Shown in pieces: positions 5,029-10,562 of a DNA stretch of 10,562 bases (position 1 is its first letter; each line of letters begins with the position of its first letter). The stretch is from Armatimonadota bacterium. Its GTDB lineage: Bacteria; Armatimonadota; Zipacnadia; Zipacnadales; JABUFB01. A model generated the notes under the pieces. That model did no database searches and was not told the DNA's origin. It worked only from the letters and a program-made list of their open reading frames with translations. Made by a program: the position numbers and the translations under genes. The DNA lies in NCBI GenBank assembly GCA_018056145.1, contig JAGPGE010000134.1, positions 1-10,562 of the forward strand, in the 5' to 3' direction.

Positions 5029-7587
5029 ATGCGCCTGCGATCCAACTGGCTGTGGCTCCCGGCCATTCTCTGCCTGCCGTCTGTCGTCGCTGCGCAGGGA
5101 GATGAGACGTCGGAACTTGCCTCGAACCCCGGCATGGAGTCGGGAGCCTCCGGACGGCCCCCGGATGGCTGGCAGATAAACTCGTACGGCGAACTGGCCG
5201 CCTCGCTGACTTGGGACAACCGCATGGCGCGCTCGGGCGGTGCATCCCTCAGGCTTGCCTGCCCGGCGTTCCGCGGCGGGGCTGCCCAGGCCTACCTGCC
5301 GATCCCTCCCGTGCGAAAGGGACAGGTCTATACTCTCCGCGCCTGGATGCGGCAGGAGGGTCTCGCCGGTCCCGTGCGCCTGATGATCCGGGACATCGCC
5401 CCGCCTTACCACTCGTACCTCGGGACCACGTCCCTGGTGGCTGAAGACTGGACTCCGGTGAGTGTCGCCGCCCAATCTGATGCTGATGGGGCTTCAGTCG
5501 GCATTTTCGTCAACTTCCAGAGCGCCGGGGCACTCTGGATTGACGATCTCTCGCTGATTCCGGGCGAACACCCCCTTGCCGCTGACGTTGCGCATCCCCC
5601 CGTCGTGAAAGGCAATCTTGTGCAGAACAGCAGCTTCGAGACGGCGCTGCAAGGCTGGACCATGCCGGAGATGGTGGCGGTCGAGCCGGGCGGGGTGGAC
5701 GGCGGGCACTGTGCGCACTGGCTTAACAAGAGCCCGTACATGCTGGAGGGCCGCCCGGTGGCGCTCAAGCCCAACCAGCAGTACACCCTCTCAGCATACC
5801 TCAAGGCGCCGCAGGAGGGTACTCGCGTGTCCCTGAGCGTGCGGGAAGTGGGCGGCCCCGATTCTCACGGTAACGAGTTCGCCCTGACGCCGGACTGGAC
5901 CCGCTATCAGTTCAGTTTCACTGCTGCTCCGAAGGAGAATGTCCGGTACTACCTGAGCCTTGCGCGCACCGCCGGGGCGGATTTCCACGCAGATCGGGTG
6001 CAGCTGGAGGAGGGCGAACTCACCGACTGGTCTCCAGCAGCGCCGCTGGAGGCCGGCTTCGACCTGCCACGGGGGCTCCGCTTTCCGTATGTGGGCGAGA
6101 ACGTGGGTTTTTCGGTGCTCGCGGCAGGGGTCGGGAGACGAGAAACCGCGCCGCTGGAGCTGGCGGCGTCGGATCTGTCCGGTAAGCCGCTTCAGCAGCT
6201 CACCCTGCCCGTCACAGGCACACGTGTCCCGGTCAGCCTGGCCTTCGACCGGCCAGGATTCGTGAGCCTCGCGATCCGCGACGGTGAGGGGCGCCTGTTG
6301 GACGAGGCACAACTGTGCGTGCTCCGTCGCCCGGATGGAGCGCCAGACCCCTTCTTCGGCTCCCACGGTTCCGTCGGCGCGTTGGGCGAGCACCACGCGC
6401 CAACGGTCCTCGCCAAAGGTGGTGCGGGCGCCTGGCGTCTGCATGACATGGGCAGCTACGCCCAGTGGTTCCTGGCTGAGCCCGAGAAGGGCAGGTTCCA
6501 GTGGTTCGACGAGGAGGTCAATGCTCTGCGGGACAGGGGCTTGCAGATACTAGGGGTCTTCAGCCGCACCGCTCCGTGGGCAGGGAGAGACCCCGGAGGC
6601 GAACCCGTGGACAAGACCGCCTGGCCACCCCGGGACTGGGACGAGTTCGGGGAATATGTCTTCCGCGTGGTGGATCACTATAAGGACCGCATCAAGCACT
6701 GGGAAGCCTGGAATGAGCCCTGGGGACGGGGGTTCTGGGCCGGGACGCCCGAGGAGTACAGCAAGCTGCTGCAGGTGGTCTACGCCCAGGCGAAGCGCGC
6801 CGATCCGGACTGCATCATCATCGGCGGGTGCTTCTGGCCTCCCGTGCCGGACTTCACCGACCGCGTACTTGCAGCGGGCGCCATCAACTACATGGACGCG
6901 GTGTCTTACCACCACTACGTTGAGCCCGACGCGATCTCCATGGGGCAGGTGAGAAGCTGGTACCGGCACATGCGCGAGAGAATAGATGCCGTCGGCGGCG
7001 CGCACCTGCCGATCTGGATGACCGAGGGGGGCACCCATTGCCCCTCATACTACGCGTGGATGGATAGGCGCGACCAGGCGCGTGCAGCCACCGAGACCGT
7101 TGCCAAGCACCTGATCGAGACGAAAAGCCTGGGCGCCGAGACCTTCTACTACTACCACGCCTGGCAGGAAATCGGTAGCCCCCGCATGTTCCACTGGCTG
7201 CTGCACAACCACTGGGTGCAGCTTGAGTACGATGGCTCGCCCAAGCCGATCTACGCCTCATACGCGGCGGCGGCGCATCTGCTCTCGGGGACCGCGCCGG
7301 CGGGTTCGGTGGAACATGATCGGTGGCGCATACATGCCTTCCAGCGCGGGGAGGACACGGTGCTCGCCCTCTGGGCCCGCGGGGCATTGCTGGCGGCGGC
7401 CGAACTGAAGCTGTCGCTGCCGGGCGAGGTGAAGGCCTTCGACATGATGGGCGCGGACCTCCCGGTCGCACGCGAGGGGGATGCGTTGCTGCTGGAGGTC
7501 TGGACGCACCCGCTCTACCTGGTCATCCCCGGCCAAGATGCGGCGAATGTGCTGGTTGCTGCCCGGAATGCCGTGGGCTCGGAGTGA
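5029..7587 (+). CDS. Secreted clan GH-A glycoside hydrolase with two CBM4/9-like modules
   Basis: From ATG 5029 the product has 852 residues. Residues 1-22 are a signal peptide (basic start, hydrophobic core, VVAAQ). Two jelly-roll modules follow, about 28-175 and 195-337. Each opens with an N-G/S-(M/F)-E motif (ASNPGMESG, NSSFET) and ends near a DDLSL or ADRVQLEEG strand, as in CBM4/9-type carbohydrate-binding domains. A beta-sandwich spans 340-432, a TIM barrel about 440-750, and a C-terminal beta domain 760-845. The barrel carries EAWNEPW with the putative acid/base E563, and PIWMTEGG with the putative nucleophile E666, the clan GH-A arrangement. YMDAVSYHHY (around 622-631) lies between them. 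It most resembles GH39/GH5-like xylosidase- or endoglycosidase-type enzymes, but I cannot place it in a CAZy family. There is no PEP-CTERM tail or anchor, so release outside the cytoplasmic membrane is expected. The target polysaccharide is unknown. It is probably transcribed separately from the gene before it, because a terminator intervenes. Confidence 0.85.
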   Translation: MRLRSNWLWLPAILCLPSVVAAQGDETSELASNPGMESGASGRPPDGWQINSYGELAASLTWDNRMARSGGASLRLACPAFRGGAAQAYLPIPPVRKGQVYTLRAWMRQEGLAGPVRLMIRDIAPPYHSYLGTTSLVAEDWTPVSVAAQSDADGASVGIFVNFQSAGALWIDDLSLIPGEHPLAADVAHPPVVKGNLVQNSSFETALQGWTMPEMVAVEPGGVDGGHCAHWLNKSPYMLEGRPVALKPNQQYTLSAYLKAPQEGTRVSLSVREVGGPDSHGNEFALTPDWTRYQFSFTAAPKENVRYYLSLARTAGADFHADRVQLEEGELTDWSPAAPLEAGFDLPRGLRFPYVGENVGFSVLAAGVGRRETAPLELAASDLSGKPLQQLTLPVTGTRVPVSLAFDRPGFVSLAIRDGEGRLLDEAQLCVLRRPDGAPDPFFGSHGSVGALGEHHAPTVLAKGGAGAWRLHDMGSYAQWFLAEPEKGRFQWFDEEVNALRDRGLQILGVFSRTAPWAGRDPGGEPVDKTAWPPRDWDEFGEYVFRVVDHYKDRIKHWEAWNEPWGRGFWAGTPEEYSKLLQVVYAQAKRADPDCIIIGGCFWPPVPDFTDRVLAAGAINYMDAVSYHHYVEPDAISMGQVRSWYRHMRERIDAVGGAHLPIWMTEGGTHCPSYYAWMDRRDQARAATETVAKHLIETKSLGAETFYYYHAWQEIGSPRMFHWLLHNHWVQLEYDGSPKPIYASYAAAAHLLSGTAPAGSVEHDRWRIHAFQRGEDTVLALWARGALLAAAELKLSLPGEVKAFDMMGADLPVAREGDALLLEVWTHPLYLVIPGQDAANVLVAARNAVGSE

Positions 7588-7667
7588 GAAGGTCACCACG
7601 GCGACATCTATGCTGAGAGCGACCTCCTCCGCCGCCATGCGGCAGGAAGGCTGTCATCCTCAGATAG

Positions 7668-7708
7668 GTGCGGGGTGTCATCGCCGCCCAGATGACGGGG
7701 CCCCGCAC
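7668..7708. terminator. Strong stem-loop between convergent genes, possible bidirectional terminator
   Basis: GTGCGGGG (7668-7675) pairs with CCCCGCAC (7701-7708), and inside it GTCATC (7677-7682) pairs with GATGAC (7691-7696) around an 8-base loop. The asymmetric internal bulge is 1 base on the left and 4 on the right. It sits between the stop of the plus-strand hydrolase gene (7587) and the stop of the minus-strand nitrilase-like gene (7717). No T-run follows on either strand, so it is not a classic intrinsic terminator; it may protect 3' ends or block read-through. Confidence 0.45.
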
Positions 7709-7716
7709 ACCATGCT

Positions 7717-8547
7717 TCATCCGCTCTCTCCCTCCACCAGTTCCGCCACTTGGTTCCAGAAGACCATGGCGGATCGCGCCGACTTGTTGGGGGCGCTGTA
7801 ATACTGGCGCTCCAGGTCGATCTCCGCCCAAATGAGGGCCTCCGAATGCAGGTTCGCGGCGGCCATGATCTGCCCGTTGGGGTCGAGGATGTAGCTGTCA
7901 CCGTACCCGACCCCCTCGTACCCCAGGCTCTCCTGGTGGCCCTCCTCCACGTTGTTGCCGCGCACGAAGAACACGCCGTTCTCCACTGCCCGGGCGATAT
8001 GATCATGCCGGACGTGGATGTAGTGGTCGATCAGCCGCTCCTTGCCGATGTAGTTGTAGTGGGGCGCGAAGATCACACGCGCACCTTTCATCACAAGCAG
8101 CCGGGTGGGTTCGGGATATCCGCCGTCAGCGCAGATGATGACCCCGAACTTCAGGCCATCGCGCTCGAAGACTGGCGTTTCCCGCCCGGGCACGAAGTAG
8201 GACATCACCGGGAAGGCCTTGGAATAGGTCCCCAGCATCTGCCCGCGTTCCACCACCACCACGGTATTATGAAGCTCGTCTCCGCGGGTCTCGTTGAACC
8301 CCACCATGTAGGTGGAGGGGAAGCCCGCTGTCCGCTCCAGCAGTTCCCGCATCTGCGGCGCATCGAGAGGCCAGGCGTTGCGGCGGCAATCGGCCTCATT
8401 GGCGAAGTATCCGCCAAGAAAGGTCTCGGGGAAGGAGATGATCTCAATGCCCCTATCCGCGGCCATCTCCAGTCCCTTGATGACGGTCGCCAGGTTCGAA
8501 TCGAAGTCTCCGGGGCGGCAGATGCACTGGTAGTGGCCGATGATCAT
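7717..8547 (-). CDS. Carbon-nitrogen hydrolase (nitrilase superfamily amidase)
   Basis: The chosen start, ATG 8547, gives 276 residues, the normal length for this cytoplasmic family, which hydrolyses amides, N-carbamoyl compounds or nitriles through a Glu-Lys-Cys triad. All three are visible: E41 in SFPETFLGGY, K110 in TYSKAFPV and C139 in GVIICADGGYPE. The pattern is closer to N-carbamoylputrescine amidase/beta-ureidopropionase-like branches than to true nitrilases, but the substrate is not fixed by the motifs. The frame could extend to 8649, but that extension has no family-like sequence and bypasses a good GGAGG site. The gene is convergent with the GH-A hydrolase gene and divergent from the GH42-like gene, with 156 bases between the two start codons. 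With the creatininase-like protein it is the second C-N bond hydrolase of the window. Confidence 0.92.
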   Translation of the reverse strand: MIIGHYQCICRPGDFDSNLATVIKGLEMAADRGIEIISFPETFLGGYFANEADCRRNAWPLDAPQMRELLERTAGFPSTYMVGFNETRGDELHNTVVVVERGQMLGTYSKAFPVMSYFVPGRETPVFERDGLKFGVIICADGGYPEPTRLLVMKGARVIFAPHYNYIGKERLIDHYIHVRHDHIARAVENGVFFVRGNNVEEGHQESLGYEGVGYGDSYILDPNGQIMAAANLHSEALIWAEIDLERQYYSAPNKSARSAMVFWNQVAELVEGESG

Positions 8548-8554
8548 GGGGGCC

Positions 8555-8559
8555 CCTCC
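8555..8559 (-). promoter_or_regulatory. Ribosome binding site deciding the nitrilase-family start
   Basis: On the minus strand this reads GGAGG, 7 bases before ATG 8547. It supports this start over the ATG at 8649, which would add 34 residues unlike the family. Confidence 0.75.
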
Positions 8560-8609
8560 GGGTGGGCAGGCGCGATGCTTGCAGTGCCAGCGGGTTTCCA
8601 GGATCACCC

Positions 8610-8622
8610 GCAGGAGACCTGC
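8610..8622. promoter_or_regulatory. Short inverted repeat in the divergent nitrilase/glycosidase gap
   Basis: GCAGG-AGA-CCTGC is a perfect 5-base inverted repeat, in a position where a regulator could control either gene. I found no convincing -35/-10 pair on either strand of this 156-base gap. Half-sites this short occur by chance, so the call is weak. Confidence 0.2.
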
Positions 8623-8682
8623 AGAGATTGGCGGAATATGCCCCAGCATTGTCTCTCAGCGATAGGGCCACGGGCCGATTAC

Positions 8683-8694
8683 GCTCCCGGGAGC
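8683..8694. promoter_or_regulatory. Perfect 12-base palindrome over the ribosome binding site of the GH42-like gene
   Basis: GCTCCCGGGAGC is fully self-complementary, and its GGGAG (8689-8693) is the only Shine-Dalgarno candidate for ATG 8704, at a spacing of 10 bases. It could be a dimeric repressor site or, less likely because there is no loop, an RNA pairing element. The same 12 bases occur inside the creatininase-family gene at 794-805. Confidence 0.35.
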
Positions 8695-8703
8695 AGCATT
8701 GAC

Positions 8704-10562
8704 ATGACCCCATTACCCCATGCCACGGCCTGCATACTGCCTGCGCTAGTCCTGTGCGCGATTCTGGTAACCCCAGGCATACTTGCCCAGCAGTCTCACG
8801 GCGACCCCGGCACCGCCTGGAACGCCTACTGGGTCTGGGGCAGCGAGAACATGCACGGCGGCACGGGCTTCTTCCGGTTGGCCTTCGAGGTGCGCGGCGC
8901 GGTCGACTCGGCCGTTCTCCAAGGCAGCGGCGACGACGGCTACACCCTCTACCTCAATGGCGAAGAACTGCGGCGCGGGGGATTTGGCTTCAACCGCACC
9001 GACCGCACAGACGTCACGGCACGCCTGCGCCAGGGCCGCAATGTGCTCGCGGCACTGTGCGGTAACGCCGCATATCCCGGCGGTTGGCTGGCGCAACTGG
9101 ACATCCTGTATGCGGACGGCACCCGACAGCAGGTGGTCAGCGACGAGGGAACGCGGTTCCATCACCAGGAGATTGCGGGCTGGAACCAGGTCGACTTTGA
9201 CGATCGTGCGTGGGAGAACTGCCAGACCATCGCGAAGCCACCGGCGGGCATCTGGGGGCCATTGCCCCTGGACTACACCGGCCCGCGCACCCAACTCAAG
9301 CTGCTGGACGCGAGTATCCCCGGCACGATCCGCGCCGGCGAAACGCTGGCCGTGAGCGCCCGTTTTAGGGTGCTGGAGGATCCGCGCGACCCGGTGGGCA
9401 TCTCAGCGATCGTCGATCAGGAAGGCCTCACACTGGGCGAACTGCCGCAGTTCGAGGTGCCGATCGGCGTCTGGAAAGCCGGGCAGACCGTGACCGTCGG
9501 CCCGCTCAGCCTGTCGGTCACACGCTATGCGCCCGGAGGCAAGGCCGAAGTGCGCCTGGTGCTGAGCCGCTGCAGGTTCGAAGACGGATCGGATACCATC
9601 GCGCGAGAGATCGAGGTGTCACAACGGGAGACAGTTCCGCCGGCGCCGGCTGCCAGAGTTGCCGATCACCGTGGCGCTCCCGGGCTATTCCTTGACGACC
9701 AGCCGGTGCCGCCGATGCTCTATCTCCAGGGACGGGTGCCGATTTCCGCTGAATACGGGCAGATGGCGGATGCCGGCTACCGGCTTTTCAGCGTGGGTAT
9801 CAGTCTGGGCTGGGTTGGGCCGGATGCTTACGACTATGGCGCGGTGGACCGGCAGATCATCGGTGTCCTGCGCGGTGCGCCCGAGGGATACGTGGTGCCC
9901 CGGGTGGACATCAGCGCGCCTGCCTGGTGGTGCGACCGGTTCACCGGGGAGTTGATCACCTGCGCCGACTGGACTGGCTGGGTGGACGACGTCTGGGGCG
10001 GCACGAAACACCAGTCATTCGCTTCCGAGAAATGGCGCGCCGAAGCGGGGGAGGCCCTGCGTCGGCTTATCCGCCACATCCAGCAGTCCCCGTACGGCGA
10101 CCGCGTCATCGGCTATCACATCGCCACCGGCATCTACGGAGAATGGCACCTGTGGAGCCCTGAGCACCTGCCCGACAACAGCCCCTCCATGCGCCGGGCC
10201 TTCATCAACTGGGCGCGGGAGCACTACGCGGATGACCTGCAGGAACTCAATATCGCCTGGCGCACCCAGCTTTCATCCTTCGAGGAGATCCAGTGCCCAA
10301 CCCAGGAGGAGCGGTTCGCGGCCGACCTAGGCGTGTTCAAGGACCTGTCGGTGTCTCGGTTCGTTTCCGACTACTGGCGCGCACTCCATGAGACCACTGT
10401 CAGCGCCATCAATCATTTCTGCGGGATCGCGAAGGCGACCACGGAAAACCGGGCGCTCACGGGGGTCTTCTACGGATATCTGACCGACATCGGCTGGCCT
10501 CAGGAGGGCGGGCATCTCGCGGCAAGCCTGGCTTTCGACAGCCCGATGGTGGACTTCTTCAC
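8704..10562 (+). CDS. Secreted GH42-like beta-galactosidase-type glycosidase, 3'-truncated by the window edge
   Basis: The frame is open without a stop from ATG 8704 to the last base, giving 619 complete codons; the gene continues outside. Residues 1-28 look like a signal peptide (hydrophobic 11-27, cleavage near ILA-QQ). Residues about 39-190 form a jelly-roll like those preceding many beta-galactosidase or rhamnosidase cores, with GSGDDGYTLYLNGEEL, DVTARLRQGRNVLAAL and a terminal DGTRQQVVSDEG strand. A second beta domain spans about 195-310. From about 325 a TIM-barrel-like region begins (LFLDDQPVPPMLYLQG). It contains GYHIATGIYGEWHLW with E480 as the putative acid/base, then GVFYGYL and SPMVDFF, a pattern shared with GH42-type enzymes. 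The nucleophile would lie beyond the window. A GGGAG lies 10 bases before the ATG. It is divergent from the nitrilase-family gene. Confidence is high for a real secreted glycosidase-like gene, moderate for GH42, and none for substrate. Confidence 0.8.
   Translation, partial: MTPLPHATACILPALVLCAILVTPGILAQQSHGDPGTAWNAYWVWGSENMHGGTGFFRLAFEVRGAVDSAVLQGSGDDGYTLYLNGEELRRGGFGFNRTDRTDVTARLRQGRNVLAALCGNAAYPGGWLAQLDILYADGTRQQVVSDEGTRFHHQEIAGWNQVDFDDRAWENCQTIAKPPAGIWGPLPLDYTGPRTQLKLLDASIPGTIRAGETLAVSARFRVLEDPRDPVGISAIVDQEGLTLGELPQFEVPIGVWKAGQTVTVGPLSLSVTRYAPGGKAEVRLVLSRCRFEDGSDTIAREIEVSQRETVPPAPAARVADHRGAPGLFLDDQPVPPMLYLQGRVPISAEYGQMADAGYRLFSVGISLGWVGPDAYDYGAVDRQIIGVLRGAPEGYVVPRVDISAPAWWCDRFTGELITCADWTGWVDDVWGGTKHQSFASEKWRAEAGEALRRLIRHIQQSPYGDRVIGYHIATGIYGEWHLWSPEHLPDNSPSMRRAFINWAREHYADDLQELNIAWRTQLSSFEEIQCPTQEERFAADLGVFKDLSVSRFVSDYWRALHETTVSAINHFCGIAKATTENRALTGVFYGYLTDIGWPQEGGHLAASLAFDSPMVDFF

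Noticed and set aside
4720..5475. Minus-strand open frame (251 codons) spanning the end of the PEP-CTERM gene and the start of the hydrolase gene
   Set aside because: It crosses the intrinsic terminator and two well-supported genes, and shows no domain signature.
7631..7643. GCCGC-CAT-GCGGC inverted repeat
   Set aside because: A short G+C-rich inverted repeat of a kind common in this base composition, and close to a far stronger stem-loop.
8548..8649. N-terminal 34-residue extension of the nitrilase-family protein
   Set aside because: The family normally begins close to the first beta strand (MIIGHYQC), and the extension would ignore the GGAGG site at 8555-8559.

Overview
This G+C-rich bacterial window (about two-thirds G+C by eye) carries seven protein genes packed with short gaps. 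No stretch longer than about 280 bases lacks a gene, and I see no tRNA, rRNA, CRISPR array, insertion sequence or phage gene. The gene set suggests a free-living heterotroph with large extracellular sugar-degrading enzymes, a PEP-CTERM (exosortase) protein-sorting system and membrane glycosyltransferases fused to TPR repeats. That mix is typical of environmental genomes from Armatimonadota, Planctomycetota, Hydrogenedentota and similar phyla. I lean towards Armatimonadota-like, but nothing here fixes the phylum.

Layout. Bases 1-1332 (+): the 3' part of an HpcH/HpaI-type aldolase gene, then after 23 bases a creatininase-family metal amidohydrolase, probably co-transcribed. Bases 1403-3559 (-): a 718-residue GT39/ArnT-like membrane glycosyltransferase with six or seven C-terminal TPR repeats, convergent with the creatininase gene. 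Bases 3560-3837: a divergent promoter region containing an AT-rich island, with a good sigma70-like promoter on each strand and an imperfect direct repeat. Bases 3838-4869 (+): a secreted C39-like cysteine-protease-fold protein ending in a clear PEP-CTERM sorting signal, closed by an intrinsic terminator. Bases 5029-7587 (+): a secreted clan GH-A glycoside hydrolase with two N-terminal CBM4/9-like modules. Bases 7717-8547 (-): a nitrilase-superfamily amidohydrolase, convergent with the hydrolase gene across a strong stem-loop. Bases 8704-10562 (+): a second secreted, GH42-like glycosidase divergent from the nitrilase gene; it stays open to the window end and is therefore 3'-truncated.

How the genes may work together (inference). 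The two exported glycosidases could release sugars outside the cytoplasm. The cytoplasmic aldolase could split 2-keto-3-deoxy sugar acids. The creatininase-like and nitrilase-like enzymes could open cyclic or linear amides. The glycosyltransferase and the PEP-CTERM protein fit the cell-surface side of exosortase/exopolysaccharide organisms. No transporter or transcription regulator lies in the window, so the shared substrate, if there is one, cannot be named. The items I would look at first are the truncated GH42-like enzyme, the modular GH-A enzyme, the PEP-CTERM C39-like protein with its embedded DxNxDG loop, and the repeat-containing divergent promoter region.
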